This document shows, piece after piece, positions 1-55,428 of a stretch of DNA of 64,000 nucleotides. A program made the position numbers and the translations under genes. Numbering within the stretch: the stretch's first letter is position 1; every line of letters begins with the position of its first letter. The notes under the pieces were generated by a model. It searched no databases. It worked only from the letters and a program-made list of their open reading frames with translations, and was not told the DNA's origin. This DNA comes from Aphrophora alni (Eukaryota; Arthropoda; Insecta; Hemiptera; Aphrophoridae): contig OY740773.1 of NCBI GenBank assembly GCA_963513935.1, positions 97,201,291 through 97,265,290 of the forward strand. The letters run 5' to 3'.

Positions 1-194
1 AAACCTGGCAAATTTGGTCTGCAACTAGATTAGGCAACTTTGGATTTATAAGGAGTTATGACATCATTTGTCTATATAAAAACTAATACACAATGTTTCA
101 AGATTATAAATTAACTCTCGTTATTAAGTGTTATACCTAGAGCATAAAAAGAAAAACACCTTCATATCCTAATAGCCTAGGACCATGTTGAAAA

Positions 195-478
195 TTAAAT
201 CTATAATCTAAGAAAATAACCTAAGCCTAAACTAGACTTGAACAGTGAAAGCTAAGACTAAATATAAACATGAACAAATAAAACCACAACACATATTACA
301 CAAAGCCTACAGTACACAAAGCACAGCAAGCAACTAATGGAATCAAGAGAAACTTGTCCTGAGCGAGAAGCAACTATTTGTTAAAGGGGTGGAGCCAAAA
401 GAAAGGTGTCCTAACTGTTTTCCGTTTGTCTCTTCTTTCAAGAGTTTAGTCCGTCATCTCGATCTAATTTATCTGGAA
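195..478. repeat. Dispersed repeat, probable non-LTR element 3' end, copy 1
   Basis: Similar to 28015-28245: both share AAATCTATAA, a run of CTAA-type words (CCTAAGCCTAAACTAGACTT against AGGACTAGAATTAGACCTAA), ACACAAAG, TTGTTAAAGG, GCCAAAAGA and CTCTTTCAARAGTTTAGTCCG at the end. The second copy directly follows an RNase H relic, so this is probably the 3' UTR of the same retrotransposon. No coding potential here. Confidence 0.6.
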
Positions 479-544
479 TGATATTAGTGAGATTTAATAG
501 TCAAATGGATTATACATCAAACATACATGTAATATAAAAATATA

Positions 545-1863
545 CAGGTTTATTCAAAAAGAAATAGACACTTTTTAATTAACATAGTAAAATAGTTTTA
601 ATCAACAGAAAAAAATTAATAGTAGCATTTCAAAGAGGATATTTTAAAGTTTTTGAACAGTGTCATAGATGTTACATATGAGCCCCACGGGTTATACGGC
701 AGTATCAATCCAATAGTCAAGTTCTGACTAGACTCTGTTAAGGGTATCGACGTCAACACTCTCTATAGCTCTTGTTATGCGCTGCCATAATTCCAAGAGG
801 CTCAATGGTAATGGGGGAATAAAAACTTTATCTTTAACGTAACCCCACAGAAAGAAGTCGCATGGGATCAAGTCTGGACTGCGAGTTGCAACGTATGAGT
901 GGCATTTTGTCATCAGTTGCACAACCAATCCAGCGATCCGGTAATTGTACATCGAGGTATTCTCTGACATCATGGTGCCAATACGGTAGAGCTCCATCTT
1001 GAACAAATATATAGTCATCACTGTCTTCATCTAGTTGAGGGATAAGCCATTCAGTCAGCATGTCCAAGTACAGTGAGCCTCTGACCGTTCTTTCTTGAAA
1101 GAAAAAAGGCTCGTATATCTTTTCCTTTGATACAGCTTAGAAGAATCCCTCTCATGTTTAACTCTAGGATTTTCTGTTCCCCAGAAACACAAGTTATGTT
1201 TGTTAACCTTTCCACTAATATTAAAAGTTAATTCGTCACAAAAGAATAGTAAATCAATGAATCCATTGGTGTCTGGATCTTCAAAACATGCCTGGATGTC
1301 AATACAGAACGCTAAACGTTTCTTCTTATCATCAACGAGTAATGTTTGCTGCAACAGCTGTAGCTTGTAAGGTTTCATCTTTAGACGTTTTCTCAAAATC
1401 CTCCAAACAGTTGACTGTGGAATATCTACACTTACCCTGGACATTGACTTTTTTGGACTGCACAGGATAGAAGCTTGAACCTGTTGCACACAATCTTCTT
1501 CCAGTGATGGCCTCCCAGTATTTTTTGATTTGCACAAACAACCTGTATGTTTGAATTTCTTGTGCCAATCATAAATAGACTGCCTACATGGTGGGGTTTT
1601 TTTAAAGTGTGTCCTAAAACTGCATTGCATTAAAGTAACTGCTTGAGATTTCACTAGTTCAAGCACACAAAAAGCCTTAACACTACTATCACCCATTTTA
1701 AAATAAACAAAATCAAGAGTTATCTTGCAACAATGTTTCAATCAGCTGTTAAAATAAAACTTTAGTTTATTAACTGCCCAATAAGCCAACATGACCGTTA
1801 TAAATTATGTAGTTTTAATTTTATTGATGTAGAAAAGTGTCCATTTCTTTTTGAATAACCCTG
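545..1863 (-). mobile_element. Complete but degenerate mariner-type (DDE) element
   Basis: Terminal inverted repeats of about 31 bp begin CAGGTTTATTCAAAAAGAAA on the left and end as its near-complement on the right (1833-1863; one clear mismatch is GGTT against GGGTT). Each end is flanked by a TA dinucleotide (543-544, 1864-1865), the target duplication of the Tc1/mariner superfamily. The element is 1,319 bp and holds a broken transposase gene on the minus strand. It lies downstream of TMF1 exon 16, inside the TMF1 intron. TIR identity suggests a moderately old insertion. Confidence 0.92.
728..1696 (-). pseudogene. Mariner-type transposase pseudogene
   Basis: Starts at MGDSSVKAF (1696). The N-terminal helix-turn-helix region shows SIYDWHKKF, TGRPSLEED and STVWRILRKRLKMKPYKL; the DDE part shows CDELTF (first catalytic D), NKHNLCFWGTENP, VQDGA (second D) and SPDLIPCDFFLWG (third D). 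The frame breaks near 1080 and again near 890-900, so three reading frames are needed to follow it and no functional enzyme can be made. The family is common in arthropod genomes. Confidence 0.88.
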
Positions 1864-2123
1864 TAATACTTGTTCGTAAAAAAATGTACCTGTGTTATAA
1901 ATATATCAAAGTCTATGATATTACCATGTATTTCTAATTTTGATCACTTTAAAATACCCAATGTTATAATTGAGCATTTATTTAACCCAATAGCCATTTT
2001 CGATGTTTGTCCCCAACACATGCACACTGTTTTTCCAAAATTATACAACTTTAACAGTTATTCAAATTAATTTTAAAATGACAAAATTTTAAACATAGGG
2101 TGTTATTTTGTGACCAAACTCAC

Positions 2124-44436
<42,313 letters not shown>

Positions 44437-46407
44437 TGTATACACCCACTACCTGAAATAATTTAAATAGAAATAACAGATCATAATTTTTGGAGTATAT
44501 ATATTAATTACATTTTAAATAGCAATACTGCCTTAAGTTCTAACATTAAATTGACTTTTGTAAAAATTATACTAAGATAATTACAACGTAACTATCCATA
44601 CATAGCTGTTCCTATCCTATGTCATCACTCCCATCACTGTATGTCGAAACTGAAAAAATCAGACTTTTCTTACTTCCGACTGAATGCATGGAAATGACAA
44701 AATGTATAGTCTCGAGGTCAGATTATGAGTTGGCTTACCTTTGATGTAATGAGTCATAACTTTTGTTCAGTAAAAAGGCTTTGTGCAAAATGTTAATGTT
44801 AAGTTCATGAAATGGACGTTTGACTAATGTTTTCAGGTGGGTGTTAAAACGGCCTGTTACATTAAGAATGTTCTAAATTGTGGTAACAAATATTTGCGCT
44901 CACTGGCACAACTATGGATCATAAGTTAATATTTGTGCCATGTCAGATGGCTTACCAAAAATTAAACAATAATATTTAATTTCAAGAATCTAGACATTTT
45001 ATTTTCAAGAGGGATAATTTAACTTTTTGTTTTGAACATTAACCAGCGGTCAAATAAACTCCTAAATTTTTAATGGCGAGAAGGGTCCAACAGTACATCA
45101 TTTTAGTGTCTCACTTTTTAAATTTGGACTAATAGTTTTAGAGAACTGTATACTAAACCTAACTAACAGTTATTTGCTAGGAATGTGTGTTAGATTTTCT
45201 TGTGTGATTTAACAAATAATGAATATTTGTACATAACTTTGACTGGTTAACAGAATGTATTATCTATATTAGATAACAATAAGGTAATTTCTTCAGTTTT
45301 CTCACCGGCCAACAAATCCGAATCGAACAACATATATAATAATCAAGTTTGATTATTATTACAAATAAAAGTGCGTTTTACTCCCTAGACACTTCAGCCA
45401 ATGATACTTTTTGTGTACTTCTTTAATTCCTAACTAGCTTATTTCTATTCCTTTGGTTAAGGTCAGGATTTTCCTAGCTAGGATACTTGTTCCTTCAAAG
45501 GTCGCATCTGGGCCGAAGATCAGTTGTCTTCTACGTCCTATTACTTCACATTTTCGAAGTATGTTCTGCAGTTTCTACCCATTTTGGGCCATGTTGCTCT
45601 GGACTCCACTCTAAGTAAGAGGCAACTGGCAGCTTTATTACTTATAAGCCAAACTAGTATTTAAGGAATATTGAAACATAAATTCAATCCATACAAGAAT
45701 GCACTTAGTATAAGAACTAAATGTAAATGACTTTGACTGAAATTTTGGGCATGTTAAATCTCTATATTGAAATACTCCAACACATACGACCCAACATTTT
45801 AGCAAAAATTGCATTATGGCATAGAAGCTGGTAGTCATCGTTTTAATAAACTGATACATAGCTAACTATTGCATAAATTTTATAAATTTAAACACTATTT
45901 GAAAAAAAATTTCAATGAGCTTTAAAAGGATGTGCTACCGGTACTTGATTCAACCCCTCATTATTTACAATTTTAGGGGTCAATTTCAATCACCCATTTA
46001 AGTTAGAAGTATTGGTGTTTAAAGAAATAAAATTGTCCGTACAAAAATTAAATGTACGAGTCAGTAAAATTTTTGAAAAAATTAAGTTAAAAATGAGAAA
46101 ACAAGTGTTTTGTTTTTGATGGACCACTCTGCATGTATGGACATATTCATAACGATTGAACTTCATTGATATAAAATGAAACAGCAAGAAGACATACTGC
46201 AGTCGGCAGTAAATGTAGACAGTTTATTACACTTACTTTATATTTTCCTCTATCAATGTGGATTGAGCAAATATAAACTAAGCATTTTAAAATTATATTT
46301 TTCTGTTTTATGAAGATATTAGGTTTATTAAAGTTATGATATACCTACTTAATTACATATAACATAATAAATTTAATCTTTAAATGAGAGCTGAGTAACA
46401 AGAACCC

Positions 46408-46566
46408 TCTTTTTCATCTTTTCTATCACCTGTCTCTCTTAACCAACTCTTATTTTTTCCTGACCCTAACGCTATTGGAGTATTCGAGAGCTAAGAGGCT
46501 TTATTTTATGTCCTTTTCTCTTTTTTTTAAGAATAGTGATGATGACTGAGTGGTTTTTTTGTTTTA
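46408..46566 (+). repeat. Dispersed 220-bp family, copy 11 (5' truncated)
   Basis: TTTTCATCTTTTCTATCACC, CTTAACCAACTCTTATTTTT, CTATTGGAGTATTCGAGAGC, TTTTATGTCC, T-rich, GTGATGATGACTGAG. Lacks the 5' third. Confidence 0.75.
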
Positions 46567-48952
46567 AATCATGTCTGGAATAGTCCTGGGCCCATAACCC
46601 AGAAATCTGTGGATCATAAACACACCCTATTACCATTTGCGATGTGATTTATAGATTTGATGAAATGATTGTAATGAAGGTTGGCTATGCCTCTGGCATT
46701 ATTTTGGTATAACGTGTTGGTGGATGGGAAACACAGAGGATGAAAAACTATTTGTTAACTTAATTATGTGCTACTGACAAGGAAATCTGAACTTGTCTCT
46801 TTCTCAACAGCTCGAAACAAGCCACCTTTGATTTATGCTCATTTGGGGTAGCCTAACACATAGCACACATATTCACACTCATAACACATCCAAACTACAA
46901 AAATACAAAAAAACTTTAAACCAGACTTGTCTCTGTTCTGCACAGCACTCTCCATTTTTTCACATGACTCCCAAGTTCTTCCGTTGAACCCAAAGTCTGG
47001 TATGTAGCTAAGAAAACAAGTCCTTTAAAAAGTCATTGTTAAGGTATTTGTTTGTCTTCTGACAAAAAACACTTTTGTTGTTAATCGATGGTTGGAATTA
47101 TAGTTTTATTTGAGAGAATTGAAATGTGATATCTAAATTGTATCTTTATGAGCCGCATATCCTACGAAAAATATGGAAAAACTGGTTTTATTCCCTTGAT
47201 CAAAAATATTATTATCACATTTTGTAAGTTTATAATTATTATTGTTTTCTTATTTTTGTCTATGTGTCAACAGAAACAAAAATGTGCAAATAATGTATAA
47301 ATGTATAGTATTGTTCTTTCTAGATATAGCCTACAGAGAAAATGTTAACTTATAAAAAAAAATTGTACAAATAAAGCATCTGTACCTTTTCATGTTGACT
47401 TATATAAAAATTAAGTTAACACACTAATGTTCACAATTTTAAGATAAGCTAATTTTAGATACATGTAGGGCCTACCAAGTTTTGCTTTGTATGTCCGAAG
47501 AGTTGAACACCGGGACAAGCATAGTAGGCTAATATGATCGACAAGGACATTTGTTACAGAAATACCGCACATTAAAATTTGATGAAAATCTGTCCAATAC
47601 ATTAGAACAGAAAAATATTGCATTTATTTAGCCATATAAATTTGAAAAGAAGCAGAAATATAAAAAGAGAATATATAGAAAAAAACACATTGATCTACAT
47701 TGATTCGAAGGAACACAAGTTTTATAAAAATCAAATTCCTAAATAGGGGTCGAGGCTTTTATTAAGAAATTAAACTAAATGGAAGTTTAAATATTTTTTT
47801 TACCAATTTAAAAAAGTCCCGAGACATGGCCTAATAGCCCTACATACCAAATCTGGATAAAATTAGTCCATCTGTTTGGGTTTTAGAGCCCTGTACATAC
47901 AACAGACAGACAGACTTCATTCCAAAAACTACTATATATATTTATTTACTCAGGAGACTTCAAAATACTGCAAAAATTCTCTGCATTGATTTTTAGACCA
48001 TCACATAACTTTATCTATACTACGTAGGCCAATATATGTCAAAAAGTAAAAAGGATAAATATTAAACCTCATCAAAATAAGTTGAATTGTAATGCATCCA
48101 AACTTAATTTATAAGAAATTTTGAGAATTTTCTATATAGCCTACTAAAAGCGTTGGAAATAAAAATTGCTAGATTGTAACTTTGCAAAGGGGGCAGTTTT
48201 TATAAACAATAAGCACATTGTAGGCTAATCAATTTATGTTTAAATTAGGCTATATATTTTACTTTCTCACAAATATTTATATAGAGGAGAAAGTTACATA
48301 TTGGACCAAAAATATTTACGAAAATATCCATTTTGATGAGCATATTTGAAAAAGTTGATTTTTTGAATGAAATCTATTTTGTTTATGCAGTGCTATACAG
48401 CCCCAAAAGAGTAAACCATTTGAATAGTTTTTTGTATATTGGCACATTTTTATCATATCTGAAGGGGACAATTTATATTTTTACAATAATTCAAGATTGG
48501 TGTAGGCCCCTACTGATTTTGGCTAAATTTTGCTACAATGTTGCTTTTAATAAATTAAACAGCAAAAGAAGTATTGGTTAAAAAATTCTAAAAATGTTGG
48601 TTTAGACTTATCAGTAAAAATGAAAACATCATCCAGTGAGTGTTATAAAAGTCCTAATTTTTTTAAATCAACTTTATCAATTTTATTCGAATTTTGATGA
48701 AATCTGAAGATTAATTACCAAACCCGTGTGTCAAATTGCAAATAAAATAAAATCATGGTTCAGGAATTGTTAGCAAAAACAAAAATGAACCTTGATTACC
48801 ATCATTAAAAACTTATTTCAATCTATGCATAAGACAATTGTTGGTACAAGCTTAGGCTTATACATCTACTCTTATACATAATATTTTCGGAATAATTTAG
48901 TTTAGGAATGTGTTAGGCATATTTATAATGGGAACATTTACATATAAAAAAG

Positions 48953-49373
48953 GGTAATTGTTTACTGTGACTCTAACCGGTCTCTTTGGCGATTTTTTTT
49001 TTTTTAATCATGTTCTACATATATTATTTATTAATAATAAAATAAGTTTTCAATTTTTCTAGGTTAAAGTCCACCAAGTGAATTACATGTTAAATAGGTT
49101 TGTACACGAATTTTTACGTTTGAAAATTTCTACCTTACTGACCTATCCATAATTTTTTTTTTAAATAAGAAATTATGAGTGGGTTCTAAAGCGGTCACCC
49201 ATCCAAGTACTAACAGCACTCAATGTAATTTGACTTTGGTGATCTTTAAATGCATTGAATTCAACATTTCTGTTTGTAATTCTAAGGTGAAAAAGTTGAT
49301 TTAATTCATGATTTAATTCATGATTTAATGAAAACGCCAAAAAGACCAGTTACAGTCACAGTAAATAATTACC
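48953..49373. mobile_element. MITE with 38-bp terminal inverted repeats
   Basis: GGTAATTGTTTACTGTGACT and on to TTTGGCG (48953-48990) is matched with about 5 mismatches by the complement of 49336-49373. The interior (383 bp) has no coding. The flanks give no clear target duplication, so no superfamily is assigned. In its right half a TTTAATTCATGA unit is repeated three times. Confidence 0.75.
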
Positions 49374-49424
49374 TAAAAAATGTTTCAGGTATATACAGAA
49401 ATGTCTAAAAAGACTATAACTAAG

Positions 49425-49611
49425 GGTAAATATTGGTTGTTGACCAATCCTTCGATTTTTCTATAAAAAAATATGAAAACAAAGTATTTACTTTCTAAAT
49501 ATACTTATCATATCATATTATATGGCGCAATAAACATTTGTGTTTATTCAAATATGTTTTCAAGATTTTTTTATAGCAAAATCGAAGGACGATCTACAAC
49601 CGATATTTACC
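49425..49611. mobile_element. Fold-back MITE
   Basis: GGTAAATATTGGTTGT (49425) returns as ACAACCGATATTTACC (to 49611); CCTTCGATTTTTCTATAAAA pairs with TTTTTTATAGCAAAATCGAAGG-type sequence. Arms of about 60 bp, loop about 65 nt. Confidence 0.78.
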
Positions 49612-50084
49612 AAACAAAGTAGGCTAAACTAGGTTATATAAATCACCTTAAGAAACGGTTAGAAAATTATTAAAGAATCAAATAATTTGAGGAAAAATTA
49701 CAAACAAGTTAAAATAAACCAGTATGAACAAGGTAACCTTCTTTTTCACCAAATTTACACCCCTGTATAAAATTTAGTTATCTACCCAAAAAAATTAACA
49801 ATACATCATTCTGTACAATAGGTATAAATACGATATGATCAATCTAGAATTAGGTCTGATATTAAGAATGAAATTGATATTTTTCTAAGTTTAAGCCTAG
49901 GCCTAGATTTCCAGTGTTTTTGTTATGCCTTTATAGTCTAAGTTGGTTCAATCATTTATATTAAATATGCTTGATCTATCTAATAACTTTTCATATACTA
50001 CACTTAATACTTATTGAATAAATTTTATTTTGTTAAATTATTAAATCTAAATAGGTCTTTAAAAAATCATAAAAAACAACCCAC

Positions 50085-50165
50085 CTTAGATTTGTGATGA
50101 GTAGAGTTTTCCAATTTTATTTGCATTTAAAAGCAAGCAACAAACCAAAACGCCGTTATATATCT
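50085..50165 (-). promoter_or_regulatory. Possible TMF1 promoter and 5' UTR exon
   Basis: The TMF1 ATG exon starts with an acceptor, so a non-coding exon is needed upstream. On the minus strand a TATATAA box (plus 50156-50162) is followed some 70 nt later by a good donor, TCTAAG|GTGGGT (exon end 50085). Spacing allows a start site near 50130 and a 5' UTR exon of about 45 nt. This is inference from motifs only; another donor-like GGAA|GTAAGA sits near 44670. Confidence 0.3.
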
Positions 50166-51016
50166 GTCTAATCAACAATCAGACAATCACTAGCAAACCG
50201 TTCATAAATAATATTAATACACTTGTTTCACTTTAGCGGTATAGCCTACGTTCTTCCAAGTGGTACAATTATAACCTCAAAGAGCCCAGATATTTTGTTC
50301 TCAATACATCCAAAATAGCCTTATTTTAAATAAACGCGTACACATTACACAGAGACAACTTTAAACTAAAATAACCCTATGTACATTGTATTACTAAAGT
50401 TTAAAAGAACTAGTTGAAATAGACTTAATTACTGTTATTTATTTATTTGCTTATTTGCTGACATTTCATTTATTTTCCTCCTAGCAGTCGACGTTTCTCA
50501 CAGGTTAAGGAGTTGTATTCTATAAAACCAATTACACGGTGTATTGATACGAGCTCACAGAGTGCTAATCAATTCAATTTTATAAAAATATAATAAAACA
50601 AAACAAAATAATACAATCAAAGTATTTGGTTTAAGAGGAAATTTATTCCTCTTTTATACTGTAACGATTAGTATAAAACTTCAATTAAATAATTAGTTAG
50701 GAGCTCTCTGTTCTAAGCTTTAATTAAACTATAATATTACAGGTAAAATTAAATGTATACAAAATAATCAATTTTTATTGTATACTTGTATAACTTAGTT
50801 TTTGCACTTTTTATCTTCGATCATATTTTAATTCTTGCAGATTCATTACGTCCAATATAATAAAATTTTCAGGTTAAACAATTTGTTATATATTTATTTA
50901 TCATGTCATCTCTTCCTATATAAATCCAACCTAATGTATTATTATTTCCACTATTTACTCTGTGATTTCTAGTGATTGTGTATAAGAGAATATAAACAGA
51001 GCTTCACTAAACGCCT

Positions 51017-51108
51017 GCCCCAGTGGCGCAATTGGTTAGCGCACGGTACTTATATGACAGTAGTCGTGAGCCATGCCGGGGTTGTGAGTTCGAGCCTCAC
51101 CTGGGGCA
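51017..51108 (+). tRNA. tRNA-Ile(UAU) with intron
   Basis: Complete cloverleaf. The acceptor stem GCCCCAG (51017-51023) pairs perfectly with CTGGGGC (51101-51107), with discriminator A at 51108. The D stem is GCGC/GCGC; the anticodon stem is CGGTA (51044-51048) with TGCCG (51074-51078); the T arm is GTGAG-TTCGAGC-CTCAC. The anticodon TAT is at 51051-51053. An 18-nt intron, 51055-51072, sits at the canonical place one base 3' of the anticodon, as in animal tRNA-Ile(UAU). An internal A box and B box (GTTCGAGCC) are present. A run of eight T at 51113-51120 is the Pol III terminator. It decodes the rare AUA codon. Confidence 0.97.
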
Positions 51109-51112
51109 TTAA

Positions 51113-51120
51113 TTTTTTTT
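51113..51120 (+). terminator. Pol III terminator of tRNA-Ile
   Basis: Eight consecutive T residues start 5 nt after the tRNA 3' end, the usual Pol III stop. Confidence 0.85.
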
Positions 51121-52717
51121 ATACTCTAAAAGTCAAAGTAATATTTATTGCTTTTTTTATTTGATCTTTATTAATTTTATAAAAGTAATTATTTTAAAAA
51201 ATATATACTATTACATTTTTTAAAAGCATTATTCAAATTATTTACTCCACTTCTCAACAAGTTAAAATTTTATTATTATTTAATCTTATTAAATTCGTTC
51301 ACGGTACTTCGAATTTTTAACATTATCATACATGCAATTTATTTCTTTAAAATATTGTCTTTTTATTTAAGTAACAAGTAGCCTTGCATTTTATATTTTA
51401 GAAGAAATTATATAACCTATTAGAGATTTTATTAAAACATATACCGGTATAGACTAGACAAATTTTGTTTAAGGATTCAATAGTTTGACAACTTTTAGTT
51501 GTTATGTTTTACCCTTTGTAAAGGTGTTTACATCCATTTTATTTTAGTAGATTTTTATATAAATGTATAACATTACAAAAGTGGATGATTTTCGTTTTAT
51601 GCCGATTATGCCTGAATGGGTCATTTTACCAAAAATGATAGTTTTAAATAAAAATATATTAAACAACTTTTAAATAACTTTTTATTTCAAAATGCACGAA
51701 AAGTTTAAAAAAAATTATTCTACACACTTTGACTAAAAATAAATGTGGCTGCTTTTTTTCACTCAGTCCCTTAGCAACCAATTGAAGTCATTATTCAATA
51801 TTATTTTTTAAAAGAACACAGCTGTATGTGAGACAGATGGGTGGAATCATAATGTTATAATTATTTCTGTAGCAATAACCTATTTGTCAAGTTACACATT
51901 GTTTAGAATATTCTGCTAAATATTTTATTTGTAGATCTCATGTATAAATTTTCTCATGGTAAATTTCAGAATTTCGGATTAATATTTTAGGGCCCAAGTG
52001 AAAAGTACACAAGCTTTTATTTTTAGTCAAGTGCATATGAAAATTTGTTCACTACTAAAGACAAATTTATTTCCTACTTTTTACTGAATTTTGAATTTTT
52101 AAAAATATATTTATAGTTTTGGATTTTTATGTTAGTTACTACCAAGATAATTCGAGGAGAGAGGAGAAGAAATCAACTAAAATGTCAACTCTACTCAACC
52201 AAGACCTATCCATCGATACCCATATTGCTTTGATTGTCTAACAATATGAAAATCTGTGGGTGGGGGGGGGAAGGTAGGTCAACAGAAATTTGAATTTTAC
52301 TCACTGAGACCTTTATTAGGAGATTTGATTATGGTTATCTAACATTTAAATCGGAGAGAACAACTCAAATTCTACAGAATATTCTATTGACATCAGGAAC
52401 ATACAAATTTGGGATTTTAAATCGATTAAACAATAGAAAGTGAAATGAAGATTAATCACAAGATTTGAATGTAATAGACAAAGCCAACTAAATAAAACCA
52501 TGTAAAAATAAAGAATGTTCTTCACTCGTTTGATCTTTAGAGGCAATTACAGTCATTTATACCTTGTATATGGTTTCTGTTGATGTCAAAATTTGTTTTT
52601 AATGAATGCTGCTATATCATTTATCTGTAATTATTTGAAGATATAATTCTTTATGTAATTAATTTTAGCCTCAGAGGTAATGTGTATGAACTTTGCAAAC
52701 AAGAGAGAGACTAACTG

Positions 52718-52858
52718 GATCAACTATCAGGTCTCTCATGACAAACTCTTGTTTTTTTCCAACCATGACGCTATTAGAGTACTTGAGAGCTAGAAAGTCA
52801 TTATCTCCCTTCTTTTTTACAGGGATGAAAATCCTGAGAGCTTTTTCAACTCTAAACA
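52718..52858 (+). repeat. Dispersed 220-bp family, copy 12 (5' truncated)
   Basis: ATCAACTATCAGGTCTCTCA, TGACAAACTCTTG, GACGCTATTAGAGTACTTGA, then a short T tract, CAGGGATGAAAATCCTGAGA and TTTTCAACTCTAAAC. Confidence 0.75.
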
Positions 52859-53053
52859 ACACAATAGAAGAAAACAAATTAATTTTGGTGTCACTTTATA
52901 TCACTAGTATTTTAAATTTTATTCCAGATTAGTATAAAAAAAAAAATCTATTGAAGTTTTTAATGTTTCAACAAATATTTTGTTGTATATTTTTTATATA
53001 AAGTGTATTCATAAAGTGGCTTTAAATAATAATATTATTGAACAACTCTAATA

Positions 53054-53206
53054 GACAGTATAACAAACACACAGAACACAATTCTCACAAAAAATACACC
53101 TAAGTATCAGACGCGTTTCAACGACAAGGTCGTCCTCTTCAGTGAACGTGTCAATACTTAGGCGTATTTTTTGTGAGAATTGTGTTCTGTGTGTTTGTTA
53201 TACTGT
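53054..53206. mobile_element. Long hairpin element with hammerhead motif in its loop
   Basis: Arms of 53 bp (53054-53106, 53154-53206) are nearly perfect complements, e.g. CACAGAACACAATTCTCACA against TGTGAGAATTGTGTTCTGTG. The 47-nt loop holds a hammerhead-like unit on the minus strand, so the whole arm pair forms an outsized stem I. AACTCTAATAGA occurs just before (53043) and a similar AACTCTAATAGAAACTAG just after (53243). Confidence 0.8.
53107..53145 (-). ncRNA. Hammerhead ribozyme-like motif, intact core (family 6)
   Basis: Read on the minus strand. Stem I next to the core: UCA (53145-53143) with UGA (53109-53107), continued after an internal loop by the long arms. Box CUGAAGA 53142-53136. 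Extra G 53135. Stem II GACGAC (53134-53129) with GUCGUU (53125-53120), loop CUU. GAAA 53119-53116. Stem III AC/GU with loop GC. Cleavage predicted after C53110, giving the canonical GUC triplet. All conserved core bases are present. Confidence 0.65.
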
Positions 53207-55428
53207 ATAATTTTTCTCATAAGTCAAGCTCAACATTTAATATAACTCTAATAGAAACTAGAGCTATGTCAAGAGACAGAGCAGGTTAATCAGCTGATAA
53301 TCCACAAGCCTAAATTATGTATAAAAAGAGAAATTATATATGTGTACCGAGAAACTCTATCACCACTGTTAATTAAATCAATAGCTGTGACATAAAAACA
53401 ATAAAATTAACTTGTATCTTTAAAAAAGGTCTCTCCAATTCCTTTTTAAAAAATGTTTATTTATTTTACAATAAACAAGTTTAAATAGTTCGCCTACTAG
53501 GGGGTAGTAGTCTATTTTATGAAAATCATGGATATTAAAGATGATACTTATGAAAACTAAAGTAATCAAAAACATGTTTTCTTCTTTTATGCATATTACA
53601 CAAACTCTTGTCATTATTCTATTTACAAACAATACTTCCCATAATCCTCATTCCTATCGGCAACACCAACAAAATTCTTAATGTATTTCCATAGTTTATA
53701 GAATTTACTGCACAGTTTGGATGCATTAATAGACAAAATATTTCTGTTTTTTTTTTTTTTTTTTTTCCTTTTCCATTTTTAAATTGAGGTGTCGCTTCTA
53801 CTAAGTTCTCCCTGCTTAAGATCCAACATTTGATAGGAACTCTTTCAAATAAAAGATTGCCACAAAGTTTTCTGTTGTTGTGTTTAATGGGAAGACGGAG
53901 TGAATATAACGTATTCCTTGTAAGAGATCAAAAGATTCATGGAAACTCGCAGTTTTATTTTGCAGACCTCATTATATCATACCTGAAATATACGAGAATT
54001 GTTTGTTTGTAGTGCCCAAAAGAGCAATGACAAATAATTTCAGAAAATGTTACTACTATTCTGTGTGTGGTAATTCAGTAATGGTGGGCCAAACCAAGGA
54101 CAGAGCACTAATATCAATAAAAATCTGAACAAAATTGCTGTTATGTTCACTTCAAAAAATATTGAACATAGTTGAAACTAGAGGCGGTGTTCTTGAATCC
54201 ATGAATAAACAAGGTGACTTGAAGTATGAAAAGGAATATTTACAAGAAAAAGAAACAAAATTACGTCAAGACATATGTTTTCACTCAACGTATATCACTC
54301 AACGTATTGAGTTATTTATTCAATATAATATTTAAATATTTACACACTGGAATGATTTACACAATACTTAGATATACAAACAATTACATATTTTAATTTT
54401 TGCATTTAATTGAATGCTTGGTGTTCTTTTAAATTATAATTCAGTGTTGTATTTACAGATTAGTTTATACCATTTTAATAGGATTATTCTATTTTATTTT
54501 AATCAAAACATGTCTTGGTTTTATAAAACACAGTATTAGAAAAGTCTTGAAATGATATAATATCACTTAACTGAATGTTACTAGATGATAAAAATAGACA
54601 CAAAAATAGTGCACACCTACAAAAATACTAATTTTACGAGTTTTTAATTTCTATACACAATCTTAAATCCAATTTTAATTTTCAAAAAAATTTACAAGAA
54701 AATCAATTTGGAACTTCTTTTTTTTTTTAATAACTACTCCTGTTTTCGAGATATCAACAACTATAATATAGTAAAAACACAAAAATTGTGCAAGGAATAA
54801 AACTAGGGAAAATATGCTATAACATTTTTGATTGCCTTTTACCTTCAAAAAACAGTTCTAATAAAATATTGAATAGTTTTAATATTTTTACAAATAATAT
54901 TAAAATTAAAATTTTTAACCATCACTTTTAGTCCCAGGACCATTTTTGTAAAGTAATATCTATAGTGCTGCCATTTCCTTCCGGTTTAAGCTTCGTTGAT
55001 ATATTTTCTTGTATTTTTGTAGTCTTAAATCAAAATTCATATATTTATTTTAATTTTTTTTTCTTTTCAGGATCAATGTTTAGTTTATTTACTTTTACAA
55101 CTTATAAATTTAGATTTAGGTGACAAATATAAATATTTAATTACTAAAGATAAACACTAATTCTAAAAAAATTAAAAAAAAATTTTTTTTTGTTTAATAT
55201 TAAAAAAAAACTTGTACAGCTAATATACTGACATATGTGATTTTTTTTTTTTATTAGGTAAGCGACGTCCTGCAACTTCGTTGATAATATAGTATTTATA
55301 TTTTTAAAAAGAGTAATATCACTTCATGATGATCTCACTCTACAGTACTACCTCGTTTATCCGCACCTCATTCAACCGGATGTCTGGATTATCCGGATCG
55401 ATCCGGAACAAAAAATAAAAAATTTAAT

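Larger units (their letters stand above)
44453..50084. other. Probable TMF1 5' UTR intron
   Basis: 5.6 kb with the 220-bp family copy 11 and two hairpin or MITE elements listed separately. No exon of another gene is recognised. Confidence 0.45.
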
